Shown: positions 45,374-53,190, counted from the stretch's first letter. The stretch: DNA of 64,000 nucleotides from Sulfurimonas sp. RIFOXYD12_FULL_33_39 (GCA_001829785.1 MICF01000007.1:62001-126000), one strand, 5' to 3'. Numbers and translations are program-made. The notes: generated by a model not told the origin, from the sequence alone.

Positions 45374-46504
45374 ATGATAATCGGAATTCCAAAAGAGGTT
45401 AAAACTGATGAGTATCGTGTCGGTATCACTCCTTTAAATGTTGGAGTGCTTATTAAAGAGAATCATAAAGTCATAGTTCAAAGCGGTGCGGGAGATGGTA
45501 GTGGCTTTAGTGATGATAGTTACCTCAATGCAGGTGCGCAGATAGTTTCAAGTGCCAAAGAACTCTATAACATGGCAACTTTGATAGTAAAAGTAAAAGA
45601 GCCGCAATCATCCGAATACGATTTTTTAAATGAGAAACACACCCTTTTTTGTTACTTACATTTAGCACCCTTAAGAGAACTTACATCCGTTTTAGTAGAG
45701 AAAAAAGTTTGCGCTATCGCTTATGAGACGGTAGCGGTAGATAATGAACTTCCCCTTTTAAAGCCTATGAGTGAGATAGCAGGCAAAATGGCTCCAATTG
45801 TCGCAGCTTATCATTTGAGCCGTTATCAAGGCGGAGAGGGTGTTTTAATAAGCGGTACTGATGGGGTACCATCCGCAAAAGTGCTTGTAATCGGAGCTGG
45901 AAATGCAGGATTTAATGCTGCAAAAATTGCACTTGGAATGGGTGCTGATGTAACAGTGATAAACCGCAGTGCTCCAAAACTACAAGAGTTGCAAAAAGTA
46001 CTTCCACATGTAAAAACAGCTCTGTACTCTACACAAAAATTTGAAGAGTTATTAAAAGATAGCGATATTGTTATAAGCAGTGTACTTATTCACGGCGGCT
46101 CATCTGCTCCTAAACTCATTACGCGTGACATGTTAAAGAGTATGAAAAATGGAGCTGTTTTTGTAGATATCGCCATAGATCAAGGCGGAACGGCAGAGAG
46201 TTCAAGACCTACTACTCATACAAATCCTGTTTTTACACAAGAGGGAGTTCTTCACTACTGCGTTGCAAATATGCCCGGAGCTTATCCAAAAACTGCATCG
46301 GTAGCACTGTCAAATGCTACTATCTCTTATGTAAAAAAGCTTTCAAACGGAGTCGTAGAAGCTATTAAAAATAACAGCTCTTTAGCTTTGGGAGTAAATG
46401 TTTTTAAAGGACATGTAACAAATTTGGCAGTTTCAAAGATACATGGTTTTGAGTTTAAAGAAATTGAGTCGTGTTTGAGGGAGATAAGCAGTGAAATCAA
46501 ATAA
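45374..46504 (+). CDS. ald: alanine dehydrogenase
   Basis: 376 residues. MIIGIPKEVKTDEYRVGITP start, catalytic Lys and His region FCYLHLAP, NAD site VLVIGAGNAGFNAAKIALGMGA and DIAIDQGG. It interconverts L-alanine and pyruvate with NADH. GGAG precedes the ATG. Its end overlaps the pcm start by 14 bp. Confidence 0.95.
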   Translation: MIIGIPKEVKTDEYRVGITPLNVGVLIKENHKVIVQSGAGDGSGFSDDSYLNAGAQIVSSAKELYNMATLIVKVKEPQSSEYDFLNEKHTLFCYLHLAPLRELTSVLVEKKVCAIAYETVAVDNELPLLKPMSEIAGKMAPIVAAYHLSRYQGGEGVLISGTDGVPSAKVLVIGAGNAGFNAAKIALGMGADVTVINRSAPKLQELQKVLPHVKTALYSTQKFEELLKDSDIVISSVLIHGGSSAPKLITRDMLKSMKNGAVFVDIAIDQGGTAESSRPTTHTNPVFTQEGVLHYCVANMPGAYPKTASVALSNATISYVKKLSNGVVEAIKNNSSLALGVNVFKGHVTNLAVSKIHGFEFKEIESCLREISSEIK

Positions 46505-47102
46505 TGAGATGGTTGATTATCTTATAGACGTAGGTGCCCTATATTCGGCTCATATAATTGATGCATTTAGAAATGTTGACAGGGCTGATTTTGTAGTTGA
46601 TGGAAGTGATTTTAATATTTATGAAGACTATCCGCTTGGCATAGGAGAGGGACAAACTATCTCTCAGCCTAGAACAGTCGCTATGATGATGGAGATGCTC
46701 TCTCCGCAAGAGGGGCAAAAAATACTAGATATCGGAAGCGGCTCCGGATGGACGACGGCACTTTTAGCATATATCGCAGGAGATAACGGTTTTGTAATCG
46801 GAGTAGAGAGAGTAGGCGAGCTTGTAGAGTTTGGAAGAGAGAATCTTAATAAGTACGGTTTTAAAAATGCTAAAATTATTCAAGCCGAAGATGAACTCGG
46901 TATAAAAGAGGAGCAGTTTGAACGCATACTTGTTTCTGCAGCTGCGGATGAGTTTCCGCAAGAGCTTTCAAAACAGCTAAAGATAGGCGGAAAAATTGTT
47001 ATTCCGATACAAAATTCAATCTATGAAATGACTAAAAACAAAAACAGTGAACTTGAAGTAGTGGAACATTACGGATTTGTATTTGTTCCGTTGATTTATT
47101 GA
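46491..47102 (+). CDS. pcm: protein-L-isoaspartate O-methyltransferase
   Basis: 203 residues. PLGIGEGQTISQPRTVAMM is the family signature and LDIGSGSGWTTALLAYIAG is the SAM site. It repairs isoaspartyl residues in aged proteins. GTG start at 46491 with GAGGGAG 7 nt upstream; an internal ATG at 46509 is less likely. It overlaps ald. Confidence 0.93.
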   Translation: MKSNNEMVDYLIDVGALYSAHIIDAFRNVDRADFVVDGSDFNIYEDYPLGIGEGQTISQPRTVAMMMEMLSPQEGQKILDIGSGSGWTTALLAYIAGDNGFVIGVERVGELVEFGRENLNKYGFKNAKIIQAEDELGIKEEQFERILVSAAADEFPQELSKQLKIGGKIVIPIQNSIYEMTKNKNSELEVVEHYGFVFVPLIY

Positions 47103-47125
47103 GAATTCGCATTAAGGAGAATATC

Positions 47126-48151
47126 ATGTCACAAACAGCATGGCTTAGTAAAAAACTAGATAGTGGGAAAATTTTGTGTCAGGCATGTGCGCAAGCTTGC
47201 AAACTTGACGAGGGCGAGTATGGAATATGTGGAGTTAGACGTGTAGAAGACGGTGAGCTTAAGCTTCTTGTTTACGGTCTTGCCGCGGCTGTAAATATCG
47301 ACCCCGTAGAGAAGAAGCCGATGTTTCATTTTTTGCCAAAAACAAGAGCTTTTTCAGTAGGAACGGTCGGTTGTAATTTCGCATGTAAATTTTGTCAAAA
47401 CTACGATATATCTCAGTATCCAAAAGAGCATGAGCATAGAATCGTAGGTCGTGAACTTCCGCCACAGAAAATCGTTGAGTTAGCGATAGAAAATGAATGT
47501 GACTCGATAGCTTACACATACAATGAGCCGATAGTTTTTTTTGAATACACTTACGATACTGCAAAACTGGCACATGAGAGAGGGCTTAAAAATATCTATG
47601 TTACAAGCGGTTATGAGACAAGAAAAGCCATAGATCTGCTCGCACCTTATATAGACGGAATGAACATAGACATTAAGAGTTTTTCGGATGAGTTTTATAA
47701 AGAGATATGCGGAGCAAGACTAAAACCCGTACTTGAAGCGGTAAAGTATGCTCATGAGAAGGGAATCTGGGTAGAGATAACAACTCTTTTGATTCCCGGT
47801 AAAAATGACTCTGATGAAGAGATACGAGGCATTGCAAAATTTATAGCCGAACTTGATACTTCTATGCCATGGCATCTCTCCGCATTTCATCCGACATACA
47901 AGATGCTTGATGTTAACCGCACTCCTGAGTCCACGCTTATAAGAGCTTATAAGATAGGAAAAGAAGAGGGGTTGAAATATCTTTATGTAGGCAATGTTGA
48001 TAATGAAGACTATGAATCGACATATTGTCCAAGCTGTAAAAACAAGGTAATTGATAGAAGCGGAAATATAGGTCAGTTTGTGACAAACAAACTTGACAAA
48101 AATGGCAAGTGTCCATATTGCGGTTATCTGCTTGAAGGAGTTTGGTACTAG
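47126..48151 (+). CDS. amrS: AmmeMemoRadiSam-type radical SAM protein AmrS
   Basis: 341 residues. N-terminal cysteines CQACAQACKL and GICGVRR, the radical SAM motif CNFACKFCQN, AYTYNEP, and C-terminal YCPSCKN/CPYCGY. This architecture defines AmrS (formerly PflA-like). Start at ATG 47126, set by AAGGAGA 6 nt upstream. AmrS is usually named with AMMECR1 and Memo proteins; neither is in this window. Reaction unknown. Last gene of the run from 44.3 kb. Confidence 0.9.
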   Translation: MSQTAWLSKKLDSGKILCQACAQACKLDEGEYGICGVRRVEDGELKLLVYGLAAAVNIDPVEKKPMFHFLPKTRAFSVGTVGCNFACKFCQNYDISQYPKEHEHRIVGRELPPQKIVELAIENECDSIAYTYNEPIVFFEYTYDTAKLAHERGLKNIYVTSGYETRKAIDLLAPYIDGMNIDIKSFSDEFYKEICGARLKPVLEAVKYAHEKGIWVEITTLLIPGKNDSDEEIRGIAKFIAELDTSMPWHLSAFHPTYKMLDVNRTPESTLIRAYKIGKEEGLKYLYVGNVDNEDYESTYCPSCKNKVIDRSGNIGQFVTNKLDKNGKCPYCGYLLEGVWY

Positions 48152-48177
48152 GTATATATGATTGTTATGCATATAGA

Positions 48178-48212
48178 CTGTCACGGTTTTTTTCAAAACC
48201 TTGCAGTGACGG
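48178..48212 (+). terminator. hairpin after amrS, likely terminator
   Basis: Inner stem GGTTTT / AAAACC with a TTTC loop (48185-48200), extended by GTCAC / GTGAC outside a small bulge. It starts 27 bp after the amrS stop. Confidence 0.5.
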
Positions 48213-48216
48213 TACT

Positions 48217-48242
48217 TTGTCATTGCGAGCGTAGCGTGACAA
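48217..48242. repeat. short GC-rich inverted repeat
   Basis: TTGTCA at 48217-48222 pairs with TGACAA at 48237-48242 around TTGCGAGCGTAGCG. Elements with this 'cattgcgagcg-tagcg-tgacaat' look are scattered between genes in many bacterial genomes; origin unknown. Confidence 0.5.
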
Positions 48243-48332
48243 TCTAGTTTTTAGAGGTACCTTTAATATTTTTATCATTTAAATAAACATTTTTCGTGTT
48301 AGGTTATTTAGCTAATATCAAGTTGTTTGATA

Positions 48333-48338
48333 TATAAT
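48333..48338 (+). promoter_or_regulatory. candidate -10 element reading into the island
   Basis: TATAAT at 48333-48338 preceded by TTTGATA, no clear -35. It reads through the repeat towards the DUF2971 gene. Confidence 0.35.
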
Positions 48339-48354
48339 GTTCGTTGAATAAATA

Positions 48355-48385
48355 GTTATCGCCTCGCCGTAGGCGAGACGATAAC
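48355..48385. repeat. 31 bp hairpin at repeat edge
   Basis: GTTATCGCCTCGCC, loop GTA, then GGCGAGACGATAAC: a 14 bp stem with one mismatch. Its last four bases are the first bases of the long repeat, so the two structures overlap. Confidence 0.7.
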
Positions 48386-48534
48386 GGCAGTGCTGAGCGA
48401 GTTTTTGTTACCCTCGCCTACGGCTTCGGATAACAAGTCGCTGGAGCGAACACTCTCTTCACTCTTCCGATAAGTCCAACGAAAGCTACGCTTTCTTATA
48501 CTTATCTCTGAGTTTCGCTCAGCACTGCCGTTAG
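48382..48534. repeat. structured repeat, copy 1 (attC-like)
   Basis: 153 bp bounded by perfect 19 bp inverted arms (TAACGGCAGTGCTGAGCGA at 48382-48400 and its complement at 48516-48534). The inside has further hairpins (GAAAGC-TAC-GCTTTC, CGCTGGAGCG). The right end reads GTTAGAC (48531-48537), which fits the integron core GTTRRRY, 19 bp before the next gene's ATG. A near-copy of the inner and right part lies at 50314-50431. GC content is clearly above the surroundings. Confidence 0.8.
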
Positions 48535-48556
48535 ACATATATAAAAGGAATATGAT

Positions 48557-49159
48557 ATGACCTTGTACAAATTCAGATCACTACAAAACAAAAAAGACTA
48601 TGGTAGGATAATTGATATTATTGAAAATGGATTTTATTGTAATGATTTTTTAGGATTTAATGACATGAATGAGGGAGTCTATATTAATAATAGGGATAAT
48701 ACTAATATAACTTTTTTAGAAAAACAAAAATATAAAATTTGTTCTTTCTCTGGAGTAAAAGCCTTAAACAGCGAATTAATGTGGGGGCATTATGCAAATA
48801 CTGGAAGAGGAGTTGCTATTGAAATAAATGTAGAAGATAGTTCTAATATAAAAGAAATAAACTATGATACAAATGATAATTTAAACACAATGGAAGAAAT
48901 ACTTACAAATAAATCAAAAGAATGGGATTATGAAGATGAATATAGATATTTATCTACCAATGATTTAGCAAACAACAAAGTAAAAATAGGAAAAATTACT
49001 AAAGTTTATTTTGGTACACCTTATGAACAATTAAGAAATTATAAAGAAATTAGAAAAAATCATAATGCATTAAAACAATATCATAAATTTAGAGATATTT
49101 TAAAAGAGACTTGCAATACAAAAGGTATATCTTATGAAGATTTTAAGTTTAATGTCTAA
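48557..49159 (+). CDS. DUF2971-family protein (short form)
   Basis: 200 residues. The N-terminus TLYKFRSLQNKKDY, then FNDMNEG, KICSFSG, LMWGHYANTGRGVAIEI and WDYEDEYRYL follow the order seen in DUF2971 proteins, which are found in accessory and defence-type regions; their function is unproven. It is shorter than usual. AAAAGG is 8 nt upstream. The stop codon is inside GTCTAAC (49154-49160), which fits the integron core RYYYAAC. The gene is very AT-rich compared with its flanking repeats. Confidence 0.78.
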   Translation: MTLYKFRSLQNKKDYGRIIDIIENGFYCNDFLGFNDMNEGVYINNRDNTNITFLEKQKYKICSFSGVKALNSELMWGHYANTGRGVAIEINVEDSSNIKEINYDTNDNLNTMEEILTNKSKEWDYEDEYRYLSTNDLANNKVKIGKITKVYFGTPYEQLRNYKEIRKNHNALKQYHKFRDILKETCNTKGISYEDFKFNV

Positions 49160-49166
49160 CAAATCA
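49154..49166. other. attC-like left core at the end of the DUF2971 gene
   Basis: GTCTAACAAATCA: fits RYYYAAC and shares the ten bases TAACAAATCA with the site at 50286-50295 after the next gene. The rest of a repeat is missing here; AT-rich sequence leads into the next gene. Confidence 0.4.
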
Positions 49167-49211
49167 TAGGTTTACAGTAGGTAATATATATAATAGAGTA
49201 AGGATATTATA

Positions 49212-50282
49212 ATGTTAGAATCAAAAAAAGTATTTATTGACACCCAATACTATATCCAAAAAGGGCTAGACTTTGACTATCCCGCCTTATCAAGTTTTAG
49301 AGACTTATGTAAACAAGATAAACTAATAAATTTTACAACAAGTGTTGTCCGACAAGAAGTATATGGTAAAATCAAAGATTCTACTACCGTTGCTTTAGGT
49401 ATCATAAAAGACTTTAAAAGAAAAAGGCATATTCTAACTGCAATAAATCAAAATTTTAATTGTTCAGTCTTCGATGATATTAATCATGATGTTATTTATG
49501 AACAAGCAAATATTTCATTTGATAACTTTTTGAAAGAATGTTCTACTACAATAGTTGACTCAAGTGAGATTAATGCAGAGGATTTATTAGAATTGTACTT
49601 TAATCAATCGCCTCCTTTTAGCGAAAAGAAAAAAAAAGAATTTCCAGATGCCATATCTTTATTATCATTAAAAAGCCATCTTGATACTGATGAAAAAATT
49701 TATGTTGTTTCTGATGATCCAGATATGAATGAGTTTTGTAAAACAGACACTCAAATGATTTCAGTTGAATCACTAGAAAAGGTACTTGATTTATATAATC
49801 AACATGATGAAAATATCACTATTAAGATAAAAGAGTATATATCTGAGCATGATTCACAGATTAAAGAAAAAATTGAATCTATTTTAAAAGATACAGAAAT
49901 ATATAATAATTCAACTTGGGAAGATTCAGAAATTAATGATTTTCACATAACTGGTATAGGGACAATTAATCCAAATATAATTAATATAAAAGATGACGGA
50001 TGTCTTACAATGTTTGATATTGATATTGAATTTGAAATTCACGCTTCAGGACCAGACTACATTAATAGTAGTATTTATGACAAAGAAGATGGAAAATTAT
50101 ATGTTTTTGATACAGTTGAGAGAATTGAATACATAGATAAAACTTTTACTGTTGAGATAGAATTTATCTATGAAATTGAAGATTCAACTTTGAAAGAGAT
50201 TGAAATAGATAGCTTAGATATAGCAAATATATCTTCTGGGATAGAAGTTGATGTTGATGAATCACCAGACTATTATGTTTAA
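49212..50282 (+). CDS. PIN-like domain protein (DUF4935 type)
   Basis: 356 residues. N-terminal PIN-like fold (about 1-170) with acidic metal-site candidates: Asp in KVFIDTQYY, Glu in VVRQEVYG, Asp in FPDAISLL and Asp pair in VVSDDPDMNEF. This order fits PIN_12/DUF4935, predicted RNases. The C-terminal ~150 residues are acidic and beta-rich, unassigned. AAGGA lies upstream of the ATG. The stop touches ACCTAAC (50283-50289), a second RYYYAAC-like core. RNase activity is predicted only from the fold. Confidence 0.75.
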   Translation: MLESKKVFIDTQYYIQKGLDFDYPALSSFRDLCKQDKLINFTTSVVRQEVYGKIKDSTTVALGIIKDFKRKRHILTAINQNFNCSVFDDINHDVIYEQANISFDNFLKECSTTIVDSSEINAEDLLELYFNQSPPFSEKKKKEFPDAISLLSLKSHLDTDEKIYVVSDDPDMNEFCKTDTQMISVESLEKVLDLYNQHDENITIKIKEYISEHDSQIKEKIESILKDTEIYNNSTWEDSEINDFHITGIGTINPNIINIKDDGCLTMFDIDIEFEIHASGPDYINSSIYDKEDGKLYVFDTVERIEYIDKTFTVEIEFIYEIEDSTLKEIEIDSLDIANISSGIEVDVDESPDYYV

Positions 50283-50285
50283 ACC

Positions 50286-50431
50286 TAACAAATCAGTGGA
50301 GCGAGTTCTTGCTACCCTCGCCTTCGGATAACAAGTCGCTGGAGCGAACACTCTCTTCACTCTTCCGATAAGTCTAACGAAAGCTACGCTTTCTTATACT
50401 TATCTCTGAGTTTCTCTCAGTACTGCCATTA
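50286..50431. repeat. structured repeat, copy 2 (attC-like, degenerate right end)
   Basis: From 50314 it matches copy 1 almost base for base (about four substitutions and a 6 bp gap). The left arm (TAACAAATCAGTGGAGCGAG) differs from copy 1 and no longer pairs fully with the right arm. The right core has changed from GTTAGAC to ATTATAT. It lies between the PIN-like gene and the toxin-antitoxin pair. Confidence 0.75.
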
Positions 50432-50447
50432 TATGAAACATGCCAAA

Positions 50448-50476
50448 TTGACAAGATGAATAAATTTGAATACAAT
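50448..50476 (+). promoter_or_regulatory. sigma-70 promoter of the toxin-antitoxin pair
   Basis: TTGACA at 50448-50453, 17 bp spacer, TACAAT at 50471-50476, 29 bp upstream of the antitoxin ATG. It lies right after repeat copy 2, so this unit has its own promoter. Confidence 0.7.
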
Positions 50477-50505
50477 AGTGTTAATAAATATTCAAAGGAT
50501 ATATT

Positions 50506-50742
50506 ATGAAAACAGTAACCATGAGAGTAGATGATTCAATTTACGATATGATAAAACTTGCAGCTGAAGGTCAAAAAAGAAATATTTCAAACTTCATAGA
50601 GTTTGCAACATTGCAGTATCTAACATCATCGCAATTTGTAGAGAATGATGAAATGGCTGAAATAATGAATGACAAAGAACTAGTTAAAAACCTAATGGAC
50701 GGCTTGAATGATTTTAAAAATGGTGATTACACCATTGTCTAA
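50506..50742 (+). CDS. ribbon-helix-helix antitoxin
   Basis: 78 residues. The N-terminal KTVTMRVDDSIYDMIKLAA and RNISNFIEFAT form a ribbon-helix-helix DNA-binding domain; the C-terminal 30 residues are acidic and would wrap the toxin. AAAGGAT lies upstream of the ATG. It overlaps the toxin gene, the usual arrangement for coupled translation. Expected to bind its own promoter at 50448-50476. Confidence 0.85.
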   Translation: MKTVTMRVDDSIYDMIKLAAEGQKRNISNFIEFATLQYLTSSQFVENDEMAEIMNDKELVKNLMDGLNDFKNGDYTIV

Positions 50743-51004
50743 GTATCAAATTGCAGAAACTAAAACTTTTGAAAAAGTTAAAAAAAAGATAGATAAAAAA
50801 CTCTATTTGAAAATTAAAAACTTTGTTTATCCTCAACTTAGAGAAAATCCTTTTTATGGAACAAACATTAAAAAGTTAAAAGATAATCTTGAAGGTTATT
50901 ATAGATATAGGATTGGAAATTATAGACTTTTTTATCTTATCGAAGATGATAAGCTGATTATTGCTGTTGTTGATTTTAAACACAGACAACAAGCTTATGA
51001 TTAA
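50720..51004 (+). CDS. RelE/ParE-family toxin
   Basis: 94 residues from the ATG at 50720 (an ATG at 50708 adds four). The ending YYRYRIGNYRLFYLIEDDKL and VVDFKHRQQAY matches RelE-type toxins that cut mRNA on ribosomes. It overlaps the antitoxin by 23 bp. Intact, so the pair is probably functional. Confidence 0.87.
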   Translation: MVITPLSKYQIAETKTFEKVKKKIDKKLYLKIKNFVYPQLRENPFYGTNIKKLKDNLEGYYRYRIGNYRLFYLIEDDKLIIAVVDFKHRQQAYD

Positions 51005-51110
51005 CACATACGACAACCGTTGTGAATTAATACAGTTCCTTGACATTGTAATCATTTCTTAGCTACCATTTGTTGTATATGGCATATTTTAACTAGCGAG
51101 GCGGTTGATT

Positions 51111-52406
51111 ATGATGCGTTTAACGATTTTACTTTTTTTATTATTTTTATCACTTTCTGGCAATGCTAGTAGCGTAGTAAAGCTGGATATAAAAGGTGCT
51201 ATCGGTCCTGCAAGCAGTGAGTATCTAAAAGAGGGTATGTCTTTTGCAAAATCTCAAAATGCACATGCAGTACTTATTGAACTTGATACGCCCGGCGGAC
51301 TATCTTCATCCATGCGTGAAATGATTCAAAACATTACAAACAGCTCCATACCTGTTGTCACTTATGTCTCTCCAAAAGGTGCAAGAGCGGCAAGTGCAGG
51401 AACCTATCTTTTGTATGCTTCTCATATAGCCGCTATGTCTCCCGGAACTAACCTTGGTGCAGCCACTCCTGTCAGTCTTATGCCTATGCCAAAATCTGAT
51501 GATTTAAACGGTACTTCTGCAACTACACTAGAGAAAAAAGTAATCAATGATTCGGTAGCATATATTAAAAGTTTGGCACAGATGAATGATAGAAATATAT
51601 CATGGGCACTCTCTGCCGTAGAAGAGTCAAAAAGCCTCTCGGCAGAAGATGCTCTAAAATACGGTGTAATTGATATGATGGCACAAGATACAAAAGAGCT
51701 TTTAAATAAGCTTGATGGCAGAATTGTAGTAGTTGCAGACAAAAGTATTACACTAAAAACCAAAGATGCTTTTATATTGAATTTTGAGGCAAATTGGAAG
51801 AGCAAATTTTTATCTGTTATAACAAACCCAAATATCGCATATATTCTTATACTTATAGCGATATACGGTATATTCTTTGAGCTTATGAATCCTGGCTCAA
51901 TTTTTCCGGGAGTCATAGGGGCTATATCTGGAGTGATTGCACTTTATGCACTTGATATGATACCTTTTAATTATGCTGGACTGTTACTGATTTTACTTGG
52001 AATTGCTTTTATGGTTGCAGAGGTTTTTGTGACTGGTTTTGGAGTTTTAGGTATAGGAGGGGTTGTGGCTTTTGCTTTTGGTTCAGTCTTGTTATTTGAT
52101 GCAAATATTATCGGCAGTGCAGTTTCTCTTCCTCTGGTTATAGCTTTTAGTCTAATTAGTTTATCTTTTTTTGTATTTGTTATGAGATTGTTTTTAAGTT
52201 CAAGAAGAGCAAAAGTGGTTTCAGGAGTTGAGGAGATGATAGGTACAAATGCTGAGGTAACTGATGTACTTGATAATGGCTATTTTGTCCATTGTCACGG
52301 TGAAATTTGGAGTGCCGTTAGTAAAAGTGAATTAAAAGTCGGTGATAGAGTTGAGGTTGAGAAAATTTCAGGTCTTATACTAAGTGTTAAACCAATTAAG
52401 GAGTAG
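51111..52406 (+). CDS. NfeD long-form membrane serine protease
   Basis: 431 residues: signal peptide, a ClpP-like protease domain (about 20-215) with the serine in ARAASAGTYLLYASHIAAMSP-like context, 4-5 membrane helices (about 230-365), and a C-terminal OB-fold NfeD domain (ISGLILSVKP end). The ClpP-class part cleaves stomatin-type proteins. ATG at 51111 or 51114 after AGGCGG is preferred over an upstream TTG. Followed 3 bp later by the slipin gene, its usual partner. Confidence 0.92.
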   Translation: MMRLTILLFLLFLSLSGNASSVVKLDIKGAIGPASSEYLKEGMSFAKSQNAHAVLIELDTPGGLSSSMREMIQNITNSSIPVVTYVSPKGARAASAGTYLLYASHIAAMSPGTNLGAATPVSLMPMPKSDDLNGTSATTLEKKVINDSVAYIKSLAQMNDRNISWALSAVEESKSLSAEDALKYGVIDMMAQDTKELLNKLDGRIVVVADKSITLKTKDAFILNFEANWKSKFLSVITNPNIAYILILIAIYGIFFELMNPGSIFPGVIGAISGVIALYALDMIPFNYAGLLLILLGIAFMVAEVFVTGFGVLGIGGVVAFAFGSVLLFDANIIGSAVSLPLVIAFSLISLSFFVFVMRLFLSSRRAKVVSGVEEMIGTNAEVTDVLDNGYFVHCHGEIWSAVSKSELKVGDRVEVEKISGLILSVKPIKE

Positions 52407-52409
52407 AAA

Positions 52410-53171
52410 ATGTTTTTTGATGTATATGTAACAAGCGTTTATATAGTTTTTTTTGTAATCGCTTTTTTGGCAGCTGCTATTCGCATTTTACGTGAGTATC
52501 AAAGAGGTGTTGTTTTTACGCTTGGACGTTTTACAGGTATTAAAGGGCCTGGACTTATAATCTTGATTCCGTTTGTTCAGCAGATGGTAAGAGTAGATTT
52601 GCGTACCATAGTTCTTGATGTTCCTACTCAGGACGTTATTTCTCATGACAATGTATCTGTACATGTAAATGCCGTTGTGTATTACCGTGTGATAGACCCC
52701 GAAAAAGCGATTATTCAGGTTGAAGATTTTAACAGTGCAACAAGTCAATTAGCACAAACAACTCTTCGTTCCGTTCTTGGTGGACATGAGTTAGATGAGA
52801 TGTTGGCGGAGAGAGAACGTCTAAACCGTGATATTCAGGAGATTTTGGATAAGCAGACCGATGCGTGGGGTATTAAGATATCAAATGTAGAAATCAAGCA
52901 CATAGACCTTGATGAGAGCATGATTCGTGCTATTGCAAAACAGGCTGAAGCAGAGAGAGAACGCCGTGCTAAAGTCATAAATGCAAAAGGAGAGGTCGAA
53001 GCAAGCGAAAATATACTTCTTGCCGCTCAAAAACTTAGTCAAAATGAGTTGGCAATACAGCTTAGATATCTTCAAACAATGAGTGATATTTCTAACGATA
53101 AAACAAATACTCTTGTTTTTCCTTTCCCGACGGAATTTAGCAAATTTTTTAAAGAGAGTAAAAAAGAGTAG
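52410..53171 (+). CDS. slipin (stomatin/SPFH family)
   Basis: 253 residues: one N-terminal membrane helix, an SPFH domain (REYQRGVVFTLGRFTGIKGPG, DLRTIVLDVPTQDVISHDNV), and a coiled-coil tail (KQAEAERERRAKVINAKGE). Such proteins form membrane microdomain scaffolds and pair with NfeD. AAGGAG precedes the ATG. A terminator overlaps the stop codon. Confidence 0.95.
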   Translation: MFFDVYVTSVYIVFFVIAFLAAAIRILREYQRGVVFTLGRFTGIKGPGLIILIPFVQQMVRVDLRTIVLDVPTQDVISHDNVSVHVNAVVYYRVIDPEKAIIQVEDFNSATSQLAQTTLRSVLGGHELDEMLAERERLNRDIQEILDKQTDAWGIKISNVEIKHIDLDESMIRAIAKQAEAERERRAKVINAKGEVEASENILLAAQKLSQNELAIQLRYLQTMSDISNDKTNTLVFPFPTEFSKFFKESKKE

Positions 53172-53190
53172 CTTAAATTGCTACTCTTTT
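53162..53190 (+). terminator. terminator after the slipin gene
   Basis: Perfect 11 bp stem AAAAGAGTAGC / GCTACTCTTTT with a 7 nt loop; the slipin stop codon is inside the left arm and T residues follow. Confidence 0.75.

Larger units (their letters stand above)
48152..48556. other. 405 bp intergenic region at the left edge of the accessory island
   Basis: No protein gene. It holds a terminator-like hairpin (48178-48212), a small inverted repeat (48217-48242), a GTTAGGT core-like site (48298-48304), a TATAAT (48333-48338), a 14 bp-stem hairpin (48355-48385) and the first copy of the long structured repeat (48382-48534), whose end leads straight into the DUF2971 gene. A 60-residue frame on the minus strand across the repeat is an artefact of its palindromic make-up. 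Confidence 0.8.

Noticed and set aside
48382..48534. Certain call of a standard attC site
   Set aside because: The arms pair perfectly over 19 bp without the usual extra-helical bases, the length is at the upper limit, and the left core reads CGATAAC rather than RYYYAAC. Kept only as attC-like.
48356..48538. 60-residue frame on the minus strand
   Set aside because: It runs through the palindromic repeat, is rich in Arg and Ser, and has no ribosome site; it is a by-product of the repeat.
51005..51110. A third cassette boundary after the toxin gene
   Set aside because: There is a weak ACAAC-CG-TTGT palindrome, but no RYYYAAC or GTTRRRY core at the right place and no match to the long repeat.
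51422..51916. 164-residue minus-strand frame opposite NfeD
   Set aside because: Shadow of a protein with clear protease and membrane motifs; the opposite frame has no recognisable family or ribosome site.
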